Shown: piece after piece, positions 54,228 through 63,532 of the stretch
Layout of the letters: each line of letters begins with the position of its first letter
How positions within the stretch are numbered: the stretch's first letter is position 1
Source: Pirellulaceae bacterium
GTDB taxonomy: Bacteria; Planctomycetota; Planctomycetia; Pirellulales; Pirellulaceae
Direction: 5' to 3'
DNA length: 64,000 nt
Assembly: GCA_029243025.1 (NCBI GenBank)
Contig: JAQWSU010000056.1
Coordinates: 1-64,000 of the forward strand
Notes under the pieces: model-generated
Seen by the model: the letters and a program-made list of their open reading frames with translations, nothing else
The model's database searches: none
What the model was told of the DNA's origin: nothing
Made by a program: the position numbers and the translations under genes

Positions 54228-54625
54228 TAAACGCTCCTCAAGGTTTCTAGCTTGCTGAAGACAACGACTACGACCATTTCAGGCTAAGATCATATCCAGT
54301 CAGGGTACGAAATGCAAAGAATCCTTAACTCAATCGCAAACCCGGCTTAACATCATCCACCCTGGCAATAGCTATTAAGCAATACAACGCCGGCCCCCAA
54401 CTGGCCAACTCTCACGCACGCTTCGACCGCCGGCCATCCCCTTGCATGTTTACTTTTAAACATTCGTGCAAAAACATCGAGCGTAGGGATGGCCTGTGCG
54501 ATTGGTCACAACCCCATGAGTGGCGTTTCCTGATTTCTCGAAAGCCGAGTAACGCCCAGGTTACCTCGCCAAGAAAGCGTAGGTGCTCGCGAGCAGGCAA
54601 CACCATCGCTATCTAAGTTCCCTGA
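54228..54625. other. Intergenic region
   Basis: About 400 bases without a supportable gene. The lost 5' part of the following substrate-binding-protein gene may once have extended here, but I cannot trace it in any frame. Confidence 0.4.
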
Positions 54626-55636
54626 ATGATCGGTGCCCGTCGCAGTCGTCCCGCTAGACGCGTTCGACGTTGCGAGGCATTGAGCCGATTACCTGCTGTC
54701 GTCAACTACATATCCAGCCCGACGTTGGAGGAAGGTCAAGCGGGCACTCTGGCTGGATTGCAGGAAGCCGGTTTCGTTGATGGTGAAAACCTTAACCTCC
54801 AATTTTACAACGCAGAAGGTGATCGACCGACCGCCATCCTCATCGCAAAAGAAGCGACCTCAGGTACTTTCGATAGGGTGATCACGCTTTCAACACCAGT
54901 GCTTCAGGCGGTTGCTGGATCCAATCAAGACACGCAAATGCACCACATATTCACCCTTACCACAGATCCCTGGGGCGCCGGCATCGGTATTGATCGCGAA
55001 GCCCCATCAAAGCATCCGCCCTATATGACAGGTATTGGTACACTCCAACCCATTGAGGCTGTTCTCAGGGCAGCCTTACAGGCAAACCCAAAGTTAAATC
55101 GAGTCGGCGTGGTCTGGAACCCCGCTGAACCCAACTCCGAAGCCTCCACGATAAAAGCGAGGGAAGTCTGCAAGAAATTAGGGATTGAATCACTCGAATC
55201 GACCGTCGAATCCTCAACCGCAGTGCTCGATGGGACGAAGGCATTAATGGCTCGCGACGTGCAAGCATTCTGGGTCGGTGGAGACAGCACCGTTTCAGCT
55301 GCCTTGGACACCCTCATTGCGAACGCCCGCGACGGGGACGTACCGGTCTTCACGAGCATGCCTGCCGACATCGAACGAGGCGCCCTCTTTTGCTTAGGAG
55401 CTGACTACGAAACAGTGGGGCATGCCAGCGGTTTGATAGCCGGCCGTGTCCTAGCAGGCGCAGATCCGGCACAAATTCCGGTCGAGAATTATGCACCGGA
55501 AGAATTTGCAATCAATGCAGTCGAAATCAAAAACTTCCAGCCAACTTGGAAATTCCCCTCAGATTGGCGCTCCCGGGCCCAGACGATTGTGGACTCGCGT
55601 GGCGTCAACGAGCAGCTCACCAATCCCAATCAATAA
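54626..55636 (+). CDS. ABC transporter substrate-binding domain protein (ABC_sub_bind family), signal peptide missing
   Basis: The domain reads AVVNYISSPTLEEGQAGTLA, GLQEAGFVDGENLNLQFYNA, then LTTDPWGAGIGI, LNRVGVVWNPAEPNSE, DVQAFWVGGDSTVSAALDTL and RGALFCLGADYETVGHASGL. This is the two-lobed ABC_sub_bind fold (TrpX-like). Such proteins normally carry a signal peptide or lipobox, but here the first 25 residues (MIGARRSRPARRVRRCEALS) are Arg-rich and not hydrophobic. No permease or ATPase gene is adjacent. The gene may be truncated at its 5' end, or the domain may work in the cytoplasm. The ligand is unknown; relatives bind aromatic amino acids. Confidence 0.75.
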   Translation: MIGARRSRPARRVRRCEALSRLPAVVNYISSPTLEEGQAGTLAGLQEAGFVDGENLNLQFYNAEGDRPTAILIAKEATSGTFDRVITLSTPVLQAVAGSNQDTQMHHIFTLTTDPWGAGIGIDREAPSKHPPYMTGIGTLQPIEAVLRAALQANPKLNRVGVVWNPAEPNSEASTIKAREVCKKLGIESLESTVESSTAVLDGTKALMARDVQAFWVGGDSTVSAALDTLIANARDGDVPVFTSMPADIERGALFCLGADYETVGHASGLIAGRVLAGADPAQIPVENYAPEEFAINAVEIKNFQPTWKFPSDWRSRAQTIVDSRGVNEQLTNPNQ

Positions 55637-55751
55637 ACAGCTACCATCGGCCGTTTTTCGCACCGGCTACCAACTGCATCAGGTCGGTACACGGAATCAC
55701 TCAGGCTTCGTTCGATCTGCAGAAAGCCCGAATCGCCGTTGAGCATCATGC

Positions 55752-57038
55752 TCAGTCTGCACTGATTCGCGTCAGTTCCTGTCTCGCCAAGACAGCCATC
55801 ATCAAGTACATCCCGATCACAGGAATCGCGTAAGAGACCGCGGCCCCAGTTGCACCAAACCAATAACCTAGTGGCACACAAAATAAGACGTGGATCAATA
55901 CAGTCAACGTGGTCGTAATCACAACCAGTTTTTGCCGATGAAGATATTTAAGGAAGGCGGGGGTGAGTGAATTCATCGTCCACACACTCGAGGAGACCGC
56001 GACGACACACAATGCAGCATATCCTTCCACAAATTCCTCACCAAACATGGCGAGTATTTGCTTGCCAAAAAAGAAGGTTGCACTCAGAAACAACAAGGTG
56101 ATCGACCCGATCCACAGCCATCGGACTCGCGCTAAATGCTTTAATCCATCCAGATCTCGACGCTCGAGCAACGTGGAGACATTCGACAGATACAGCTTGT
56201 CAGTCGATTTAGCTACGATCCCAATGAACATGCCGGTTTCCGCAGCAACAGAATAGATGGAAACAATCGCTTCATTCTGAGCAACGACCTCGAGTATGAT
56301 CACCCCGATCTTCGCCAGCACGCTAATCAACAGAGCAAAATATAAGAAAGGCCAAATACTCTTGAGCCACTCACTATTTTTGAACACAGGGGTCGCGTTC
56401 AGTATCTCTTTCCGCGTTGTACGTAAAACAAGACAGTAAACCGCGATGACGCCTGCCAACCACCCCAAGCCGTAGCAAATACCGCCGGAAGTTGCCGTCA
56501 GTGTGAAGCGAGATTCGATCCACAGCAGGGCAAGTAAGAGTGTAACCCCCGGAACAAGCAAACGAGTTACAAAACCGGATCGAATGGCCGCTTGATTCGC
56601 AGTGACAAATTCGCTTCCTGCACCGACCCAAGCCATCGCCGGCAGAAACAGCAAAACAACGCCCAAGGCATAATTCCCAAAAACTCCGTCCCTTGAATAT
56701 TCCCAAACGGCTCCGATTATTGCCAACGAAAGGCTCGCGATCAAAGTCCAACGCATACTAAAACGAAGATAGCCGCGAGCTGCGGACCAGTCGTGACGTT
56801 CGCTATATGCCGGCATGATCCTTAACGCATACTTTCCAGTGCCCATTTCTGCCAACGTGGCCAGAATGGCTGCAAACGATACAGCCACGGCGTAATTGTC
56901 ATAGCCATCTGCTCCCAATCCACGTGCCAAGACGATCGCCGTCGCATACGACAAAGCAAAAGAAAGCATCGAAAACACTAACAACCAAACCTTTTGTCTT
57001 CTCTGAATTCGCCGCATGTTCGCCAAATCGTTTGCCAT
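55752..57038 (-). CDS. Polysaccharide flippase (Wzx/MOP superfamily)
   Basis: Twelve or so hydrophobic helices fill the 428 residues. The opening RRQKVWLLVFSMLSFALSYA followed by LARGLGADGYDNYAVAVSFA is characteristic of Wzx-type flippases (the 'ARxLGxxxYGxYA' pattern). Such proteins move lipid-linked oligosaccharides across the inner membrane. The last helices (LTPAFLKYLHRQKLVVI, LGYWFGATGAAVSYA) also fit. The gene is isolated from glycosyltransferase genes by several kilobases. It faces the ABC substrate-binding gene tail to tail. Confidence 0.9.
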   Translation of the reverse strand: MANDLANMRRIQRRQKVWLLVFSMLSFALSYATAIVLARGLGADGYDNYAVAVSFAAILATLAEMGTGKYALRIMPAYSERHDWSAARGYLRFSMRWTLIASLSLAIIGAVWEYSRDGVFGNYALGVVLLFLPAMAWVGAGSEFVTANQAAIRSGFVTRLLVPGVTLLLALLWIESRFTLTATSGGICYGLGWLAGVIAVYCLVLRTTRKEILNATPVFKNSEWLKSIWPFLYFALLISVLAKIGVIILEVVAQNEAIVSIYSVAAETGMFIGIVAKSTDKLYLSNVSTLLERRDLDGLKHLARVRWLWIGSITLLFLSATFFFGKQILAMFGEEFVEGYAALCVVAVSSSVWTMNSLTPAFLKYLHRQKLVVITTTLTVLIHVLFCVPLGYWFGATGAAVSYAIPVIGMYLMMAVLARQELTRISAD

Positions 57039-57420
57039 CTACTTTATCGCTGCCTGGGATGTTCATCAAAAAGAGGCTTCAACGCAGGTTAACCGGCCAT
57101 GATCGTACTGCCAATTCCCCTAAGCTTTCGAATAAGTTAACAAACGAACGGCCTTCTTCGTACTGCAATTCCAGCACCCTACCAGATTACCGTTTTCCTC
57201 AACGATCACAAAAACCAAATTGTGAGTGCTCATCAACCTCTTTTTTGCTAGAGCACCATCAGAGGGAAAACAAAGTCACAAGATCAGCTGTAAGCCATGC
57301 GGTGGGCTAACCGAAGGATTGCATCGATAAAAAGTCTTTCATGGAGTGCTTAAGATAATTCAAGAAAATCCAGCTTTACGTGTGACCATCACGAAAAATC
57401 AGCAAACTCTTCTCCGACGA
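57039..57420. other. Intergenic region
   Basis: About 380 bases between the flippase start and the sigma-factor end. No gene, RNA or strong hairpin is supported. Confidence 0.45.
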
Positions 57421-58061
57421 CTACAGGGTCAAAACCTCTCGCAGGCGACGAAGCACCCGTGACTTTGCTTTACGAACAGCCGCATGAGTCATTCCTAACT
57501 CCTCTGCAATCACATTGGCCTGCTGACCGTCAATGGCCGTGCGATAAAAGGCAAGCCAACTACGAGGCTCGAACTCTAACTTCACGCGTTCGATCATCGC
57601 AGTCAAATCTGGATTACATTGAGTGCTTCGTTCATCTTGCTGTTCCGCACTTACCATTGTAGTCAACTGCCGACACGGAATTTGGCTGAGTACTTGTTGA
57701 TGCGTTGCCCCCCCAACCGCATTCACACGACGCGATTTTCGTCGAAAGTAATCGCGAACTTTATTCTGGGTTATCGTGCGCAACCAACCGCAAAACTGTC
57801 TCCCTTTTGATTGAAGTGAAAACGACTAATTCCATTGGCGACCGCCCGAAAAATATCCTGTTGCAGATCCGGTACGTCATCACGAGCAACATTCATTTGA
57901 TGACACCAATATCGAATCAGTGGACTGTAACGACGCACCAACTGCTCCCAAGCGTCCAGCCGAGACTCTTTAACGGCATCGATCAATTCGTAACATTCGC
58001 GGGAAAAGTGCTGCGGTGCTGGGTGGTCTCTGTCACTCGTTGACGCTGAACGATTCAACAT
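57421..58061 (-). pseudogene. ECF-type RNA polymerase sigma factor, frameshifted
   Basis: The first frame (ATG at 58061 with GGGGGAAA upstream) encodes region 2: LIDAVKESRLDAWEQLVRRY, RYWCHQMNVARDDVPDLQQD and FRAVANGISRFHFNQKGDSF. It then runs into a stop. The next frame continues GWLRTITQNKVRDYFRRKSR and region 4, with PRSWLAFYRTAIDGQQANVI, AEELGMTHAAVRKAKSRVLR. The switch occurs at AGTTTTGCGG (about 57795), a run of four T where a -1 slip restores the family sequence F-x-GWLR. The intact protein would resemble planctomycete ECF factors of about 210 residues. A sequencing deletion, a real mutation and programmed slippage are all possible. Confidence 0.8.
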
Positions 58062-58124
58062 AAAGTTTCCCCCTAACTGGCTCCAGAACACGGAATACAA
58101 GACAGCTTTCCGCGCGGCGTTCAC

Positions 58125-58441
58125 TTCGATATTCGCTCCGCTTTGCAGCGGGAATCAAGAGCAAGCATCACTTACTCTTAACGAGGAATCGTTCGCGTTA
58201 ATCCTGCAGGAGAAACAGCAGGCGAGTTGCCCAAATAGCGGCTTATCTTGTCACTTAATCAGGCATCTGAACGACCAGAATCTACCGAGCCGATCTTTCG
58301 CCGACTCCAAGCATCCTCAACAAACCATTCGCATCGGAAATCGTTTTCTTGTTAAGAAAACAGATTCCCACCCAAAAAAACTTTGGCTAACGGCGGAGAG
58401 TCGCCAAGATGGGTCCTATCGCAATTTGACCGGTGAATGAG
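58125..58441. other. Intergenic region
   Basis: About 320 bases between the sigma-factor region and the end of the tup operon. No gene or clear terminator is seen. Confidence 0.45.
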
Positions 58442-59038
58442 TTAGCTTCGTGCTTGACTTTCCAAGTGGATTTCTCGTGTCGTACACCCGACGGGGAGTT
58501 GTGTCGGCGATGCAATTAAGATTGTGCATTCCGACATTTCTTCCAACACAGTCGCCACTGCGGCGACAGCTGTCTCATCCAAGTCGGCGAAGGGTTCGTC
58601 TAGCAAAGCCAACCGAGGCTGAACGATGAGACCACGAGCGATCGCGACGCGTTTTTTCTCACCCCCAGAGAGTCCGCTGACAGGACGATTCGCAAGATCG
58701 CTTAAAGCCAATCGATCAAGCCAATGCTGCTTTCGCTGTTCACATTCCGGTTGGCTGACGCCTCGTGCTTTCAAGCCATACAACAGATTGGAGGCAACGG
58801 TACCGCGAAACAACAATGGATCCTGCTGCACATACACTCGCTCTCGCCAAGCAGCATCAAGCGAACATTCGCCCCGATAGTCATCTTCGAGTCCAGCCAA
58901 AAGACGAAGCAAAGTCGACTTACCGGAACCGTTAGCACCGCGAATGGCGACTCGCTCACCCGTTCGAACGAACAGATCTGGTATCGCACAAATTGTACGA
59001 CCCTCTTTCTGCACTCGCAGTTGCTTGATGGTAATCAT
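58442..59038 (-). CDS. tupC: Tungstate ABC transporter ATP-binding protein
   Basis: This is the ATPase of a tungstate uptake system. It has Walker A GANGSGKST, the Q loop (YVQQDPLLF), the signature LSGGEKKRV, Walker B RLALLDEPFAD and a late switch region. The frame opens at a TTG at 59098, but MITIKQLRVQKEGRTICAIP at 59038 is the natural start of the ATPase fold. It follows the permease gene by about 70 bases (12 bases if the TTG is used). It should drive import of tungstate, or possibly molybdate, into the cytoplasm with TupA and TupB. At about 198 residues it is compact but complete. Confidence 0.88.
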   Translation of the reverse strand: MITIKQLRVQKEGRTICAIPDLFVRTGERVAIRGANGSGKSTLLRLLAGLEDDYRGECSLDAAWRERVYVQQDPLLFRGTVASNLLYGLKARGVSQPECEQRKQHWLDRLALSDLANRPVSGLSGGEKKRVAIARGLIVQPRLALLDEPFADLDETAVAAVATVLEEMSECTILIASPTQLPVGCTTREIHLESQARS

Positions 59039-59109
59039 GAGAGGCTGAGACCGTTGGAAAAGGTCAGTTTGAAATTTAAGACGTAAGAATTCAGGCAAGC
59101 TCAGATATC

Positions 59110-59805
59110 TCAGTCCTCCTCACGACTGAGCAGAACAATGAAAAAGGTGACTCCCATTGCAATCGTTAATAAGATGAGGCTCATCGCCATCCCACGTCCA
59201 AATTCTCCCTTTCCGGTTTCCAACGCGGTTGCTGTAGCCAAAGTGCGAGTTCGGTCTTTGATATTGCCGCCCACCATCATTGCAATGCCTAATTCGGTAA
59301 CACATCTCGAAAAGGCAGTTAACACAGCCAAAACTACTCCCACGCGTGCTTCAGAAACGTAGGTTCCCCAGCGACGGAATCTATTCGCTCCAAGGGTCCA
59401 AGCAGTTTCGCTAACCCGGGGATCCAATGATTTGATTGCACCGTGTGTAATCGAAACAATCATCGGCAGAGCAAGTAGAAACTCCCCCCAGACAATCACC
59501 CAAGGTGTGTACAGGAGTTCCAAAGGTCCCAAAGGTCCCCGACGAGAGAAAAGAGCAAAACAGACAAGCCCGACAAAAACGGTCGGAAACGCCATGCATG
59601 ACCGACATCCTACGACCAACAACCGTTTACACGGGAAGTTCACACGAGCCAAACCGATTCCGAGAGGTACCCCGATAAACGTTGCCACACTGACCGCAAA
59701 TACCGAAATCCAGAGACTCCGGAATGCGGCATCCAAAACCGCGGAATCCAAATGGATCAGCAATCGAAACGCTTCACGACTTCCGTTCCAAATTAAGTCC
59801 ATCAA
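59110..59805 (-). CDS. tupB: Tungstate ABC transporter permease
   Basis: The 231-residue membrane protein has about five helices (LWISVFAVSVATFIGVPLGI, FVGLVCFALFS, TPWVIVWGEFLLALPMIV and a last helix near ILLTIAMGVTFFIVLL). The TupB marker SRRGPLGPLELLYTPW is present. The EAA-type loop that contacts the ATPase reads SETAWTLGANRFRRW. Length and order in the operon (A-B-C) match known tungstate systems. Its start overlaps the end of tupA by four bases. Confidence 0.92.
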   Translation of the reverse strand: MMDLIWNGSREAFRLLIHLDSAVLDAAFRSLWISVFAVSVATFIGVPLGIGLARVNFPCKRLLVVGCRSCMAFPTVFVGLVCFALFSRRGPLGPLELLYTPWVIVWGEFLLALPMIVSITHGAIKSLDPRVSETAWTLGANRFRRWGTYVSEARVGVVLAVLTAFSRCVTELGIAMMVGGNIKDRTRTLATATALETGKGEFGRGMAMSLILLTIAMGVTFFIVLLSREED

Positions 59806-60653
59806 AGACTCTTTGTTCGAGGGGAAAGTCTTAACGGATAAAAAAGCGACTCTCCAGCAACCCGATATTCAAGAATCTGCTCTTGAACATCGCGTGAAAT
59901 CATAAAGTCAACAAATCGATGAGCCACCTTACTGTTGGTACCCACATGTTTTTCAGGGTTAACAACCATGATTCCATACGGATTCTTCAGCAACTCGGAC
60001 GACTTGATTAAGGGCACCAATGCAAGCTTCGACTTGAACCGCAAATAGGTGCCCCGGTCACTCAATACATAGGCGTTTAATTGATCCGCCATCACGAGCG
60101 TCGCTCCCATCCCTCGGCCAGTCTCGATGTAATCTAACCAAGACGGTACTTCTCCCGAATGCTTCCAGAGCTGAAGCTCTCGCTGATGCGTACCGCTTCG
60201 ATCTCCTCGAGATACAAATGGATGTGCACCGCTGGCAATCGCCTTCAAGGCCTGAACAGGATCGAGTGAGCCGATTTCGCTAGGATCGTGCTTCGGCCCC
60301 AACAACTCAAAGGTGTTGTACATCACTTCTTCGTATCGACTACCATGCCCAGCTCGCATAAATGCATCTTCCGCTTCGCGGGCATGCACCAACACAACAT
60401 CTGCATCACCCGTTTCACCAAGTTTCAATGCAGCTCCCGTACCGACGGCCACAACATCCACCCGGACTGAATTTGCTTTTTCAAATTGCGGGATCAAAAC
60501 ATCCAATAGGCCGGAGTCTCTGGTACTTGTCGTAACAGCCAAACGCAGTGCGGCCGTCGTTTCAGCTCGTGGCTCACATCCTCCACAGAACCCGGTAAGA
60601 GCTGCCAATAGAAGCGACAAAAAATTCCGTTCGAAACGACAAACCGCAACCAT
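59802..60653 (-). CDS. tupA: Tungstate-binding lipoprotein
   Basis: The periplasmic binding protein is recognised by LAVTTSTRDSGLLDVLIPQF, VAVGTGAALKLGETGDADVV, LVHAREAEDAF, MYNTFELLGPKHDP and FVSRGDRSGTHQREL, which are the TupA anion-site blocks (TSTxDSG and SRGDxSGTH). The preferred start is the ATG at 60653. It gives a signal (LSLLLAALTGFCGGC) ending in a lipobox Cys, so the protein is lipid-anchored. The longer frame to 60752 adds no credible sequence. Tungstate serves as cofactor for pterin enzymes such as aldehyde or formate oxidoreductases; none is encoded here. Confidence 0.92.
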   Translation of the reverse strand: MVAVCRFERNFLSLLLAALTGFCGGCEPRAETTAALRLAVTTSTRDSGLLDVLIPQFEKANSVRVDVVAVGTGAALKLGETGDADVVLVHAREAEDAFMRAGHGSRYEEVMYNTFELLGPKHDPSEIGSLDPVQALKAIASGAHPFVSRGDRSGTHQRELQLWKHSGEVPSWLDYIETGRGMGATLVMADQLNAYVLSDRGTYLRFKSKLALVPLIKSSELLKNPYGIMVVNPEKHVGTNSKVAHRFVDFMISRDVQEQILEYRVAGESLFYPLRLSPRTKSL

Positions 60654-60800
60654 TCCACTCTTTCCAACAAGCATTTCAACGTGAATCACGGCGGCAATCA
60701 ACCGCAACTCGGCTACCTGGCCAATCATGACGCAGTGGGGAAAGATGTTCAACCCATATCAAAGCACGACGATCCATCGCATGAACTTGAACGAACGATG

Positions 60801-62849
60801 CTATTTAAACCGCCAATCTTCATCAAAGAAGTTCGCCTCGACGATTTCCCCCGGCCACAGCGAATTTGCAGAGGTTTTGAAATCGACCACCGCCCAGTCG
60901 GGTAGCTTTGGCACCTGCCTCGCATTATTCAAATACGCATAGTCGCGATAGGTAAAACCGCTATTGAGTACGATGTACTTGTGAGGATTCTTCGGATTTG
61001 GATAGATCAACACAGGCGCGTGCGTCGTGGCATCATAACTCTTTCCGTCCAGCGTTAACTGCTTGGCAGTCCATGTAACAGGCAACCGATCAATCAGGGA
61101 TTGTAAAATCAAATTACTTTGGGGATCACCAAACAAAATCAGATGACTCGATTCGATATCTGCAGCGGTAATCTCATCATCTCGCTTGACGACCGCATCG
61201 CCCCGAAAATGTCGTCGCCACTCCTTCACGAGCCGATTCATTTCGGATTCTGACCAATTCGCCAACGCGTCTGAGTAGGATTTCCCTGTCGGTCGAACGA
61301 TCACAAACGAATCCATGAAGGCATCGTCGATCGGCCCTTGCAATCCGTGACGCTTTCGCAAACCAGAGTTTTCCAACGAACCTTGCTGCCACTGAACGCC
61401 ATCCCAACGGAGATCACATTCCCAGGATTGATCACTCCCAGGGCGGTCGGTCAGCAGGGTTTGTCGAGTGACCTGTTCTGCTGAAGAAGATCCGGTCGTC
61501 TCCAGTACAATGGTCACTGGACGATCCGCAGCGAAAGGACTGTGGCCGGCAGGAATTCGCAGTTGGCACCCCGTAACGTTATCCATCTCCAACGCAATTC
61601 GATTCTCAGCCGGCAAAATACGCCCTGTCACCCTTGCTGGCTCCCAGTGTTCGGCCAGGGAGGTCAACGTCAACCAGAAATTGCGATTGTACTTGAGCGT
61701 GTAGGTGGTAAATCGAATTTCCTGAGGAAGCTGAGGGCGGCCCCGTTCAGCGATCTGGGCAAGCTTACTTTCGATGATTTGCATCGAATCCGGATGAATG
61801 GAATGCTTGGTTGCGGGGCCAATGACATGAGTCAGGCGCAAGCCTTCATCGGCTAATGCCTGTTCCATGATATCGGCGGCCTGTTTTTGGATATCGAATT
61901 CACCACTGTAGGCAATGGTCGGCAATTGAAACAAATTCGTTGCATACCCGGTGCAATCATACATTTGCCACAATTTTTTTTCGTACCAAGTCGGCCGCAG
62001 CGTCTCTTGCTGAAACGACTTGAGAAACTCCGGGGTTTCCGAAAAGCCGGCCCCCGGATTGGCGGCAAAAAACATGTCAGGATAGTGGACTGCCATCTGC
62101 CAACAGCCGGCCCCTCCCATAGAAAAACCGCGAACGGCAACACGATTGTCATCTACACGGTATTGCTGTTTTGCATGTGCCAAAGATTCGAGCACGTCCA
62201 CTTCGCCGGCAAATTTAAACGCATTGCAATAACGGCCATACGGATGAAGCACGATTGTATTTTCCGGTTGACAGCGTCCGATCTTCGACATCCGCTCTGC
62301 AATGAACACGGATTCGCTTGACCGTTCACCTCGACCGTGAAACCACAAATCCAAGCGATACCGATCGTTTCCAGCTTCGCGATATGATTTGGGAATCACA
62401 AGACCATAAGGCTGTACCGTTTGATCGATTCTTGATCGATAACCTCGAACAACTAAGCCCGTCTTTTTTGTCCAAGGAGCCTTACCCGCCAACAACGCTT
62501 CGGCCCGTTGCTGTCCCTCACGAACGACTCGCATTGCATTTTCCACATCGGTTTTCGAAAAAAACTCACGATGCCGCAGTCCTTGCTGAACGGCTCGTGC
62601 AAAGATCTCCACATCGGGCAATAACTCTAAAGGCGCGTTCGGGAGCGTTTGCAACTTTTCAATGGCGTGCTCCAGCTTGGAAAGCTCCTCGGCCAACCGG
62701 TGACGGTCTTTGGCCTCAACCGCGACGCCCATCGGCGGCACAGGCCGGACCTGATCGGGATGATTATCCTTCACCCCATCGGCATGGACTGCCGTTACAC
62801 AAACACCCAAGAGGAAACTTAACAGTACGTAGTGAACGGTATTTGACAT
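60801..62849 (-). CDS. Large secreted alpha/beta hydrolase (prolyl-oligopeptidase/PHB-depolymerase-like)
   Basis: From the ATG at 62849 the protein has a signal peptide (YVLLSFLLGVCVTAVHA). A helical N-terminal region follows, then an alpha/beta-hydrolase domain: PYGLVIPKSYREAG, RLDLWFHGRGERSSE, nucleophile elbow VRGFSMGGAGCW (Ser in GFSMGG), and IGPATKHSIHPDSMQ with the likely catalytic His. The C-terminal third (SSHLILFGDPQSNLILQSLI, HKYIVLNSGFTYRDYA) resembles a domain found in planctomycete hydrolases of this type. The substrate is unknown, perhaps a polyester or feruloyl ester. The longer frame to 62984 is Cys-rich and not credible. Confidence 0.85.
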   Translation of the reverse strand: MSNTVHYVLLSFLLGVCVTAVHADGVKDNHPDQVRPVPPMGVAVEAKDRHRLAEELSKLEHAIEKLQTLPNAPLELLPDVEIFARAVQQGLRHREFFSKTDVENAMRVVREGQQRAEALLAGKAPWTKKTGLVVRGYRSRIDQTVQPYGLVIPKSYREAGNDRYRLDLWFHGRGERSSESVFIAERMSKIGRCQPENTIVLHPYGRYCNAFKFAGEVDVLESLAHAKQQYRVDDNRVAVRGFSMGGAGCWQMAVHYPDMFFAANPGAGFSETPEFLKSFQQETLRPTWYEKKLWQMYDCTGYATNLFQLPTIAYSGEFDIQKQAADIMEQALADEGLRLTHVIGPATKHSIHPDSMQIIESKLAQIAERGRPQLPQEIRFTTYTLKYNRNFWLTLTSLAEHWEPARVTGRILPAENRIALEMDNVTGCQLRIPAGHSPFAADRPVTIVLETTGSSSAEQVTRQTLLTDRPGSDQSWECDLRWDGVQWQQGSLENSGLRKRHGLQGPIDDAFMDSFVIVRPTGKSYSDALANWSESEMNRLVKEWRRHFRGDAVVKRDDEITAADIESSHLILFGDPQSNLILQSLIDRLPVTWTAKQLTLDGKSYDATTHAPVLIYPNPKNPHKYIVLNSGFTYRDYAYLNNARQVPKLPDWAVVDFKTSANSLWPGEIVEANFFDEDWRFK

Positions 62850-63027
62850 GACTTGCTTAGATATGTTGAGAAAGCTGTTCTGAAATAACAGCTGGCCAGT
62901 TTTTAAATGACAGCAACTCAGTGTCCTACAACCCTGGCAACTTAGCAAGTGATTTTGGTCACCAAGCGTCGATTCACAATGCATTCTTTAGATTTGACGT
63001 GTAGTGAGCCGGCAAAGACGGACTCGA

Positions 63028-63375
63028 TCAACCGTAAGCAGCCGGTCGATCAAATCCCCAACTCGCGGCGAGTGCATCGGCCGCTTGCTCTACATCAGAG
63101 ATAGTCCCCCAACCTCCGTTCCGTAGGTAGGCATGCGCGAACTCATGAGCGATCACGTACAACGCGAAAGGCTCAGAGCAATCATTCAGGTTCTGCCTCA
63201 AGACAACACAACGGGTTACGTGCTCACCAGGCCCTGGCGAAGGTACGAGCAGACTCCAACCTTTGCCGGGTTCGTAGTTGTCCAATTCAACTCGAAAACG
63301 TTGATCGTCCAGAAAATCACGCTGTACTTCGGTCGGCAGTGCGTTGAGAACGAACAACACTCGTTGATGTAACAA
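63028..63375 (-). CDS. Small zinc-metalloprotease-like protein with HExxH motif
   Basis: The motif ALYVIAHEFAHAYLRNGGWG gives the zinc ligands HEFAH, and the downstream SDVEQAADALAASWGF supplies the third, a Glu in the E-x2-A-D pattern. This layout resembles minimal gluzincin-like domains. The frame begins at a TTG (63375), and in-frame protein-like sequence (IFSAYLQAFKNHDLL) continues upstream without a standard start, so the true start is uncertain. There is no signal peptide. The role is unknown; it could cleave a regulatory protein. It lies alone between the large hydrolase and the CBS protein. Confidence 0.65.
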   Translation of the reverse strand: MLHQRVLFVLNALPTEVQRDFLDDQRFRVELDNYEPGKGWSLLVPSPGPGEHVTRCVVLRQNLNDCSEPFALYVIAHEFAHAYLRNGGWGTISDVEQAADALAASWGFDRPAAYG

Positions 63376-63532
63376 ATCGTGATTCTTAAAAGCTTGCAGA
63401 TAGGCGGAAAAGATGACGCATCTCCTTTTGCTTGCTTAACAGCAACACGCTTGCTCAAACAAAACATTTCTCTGACTCGGCCATGTCAAGCGTTAGATAT
63501 CCCGTGGAGCAATAAGATGAAAGACTCTTGAC

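Noticed and set aside
60654-60800. A molybdenum/tungsten cofactor riboswitch before tupA
   Set aside because: The leader is only about 150 bases long and I could not find the conserved stems of that riboswitch class.
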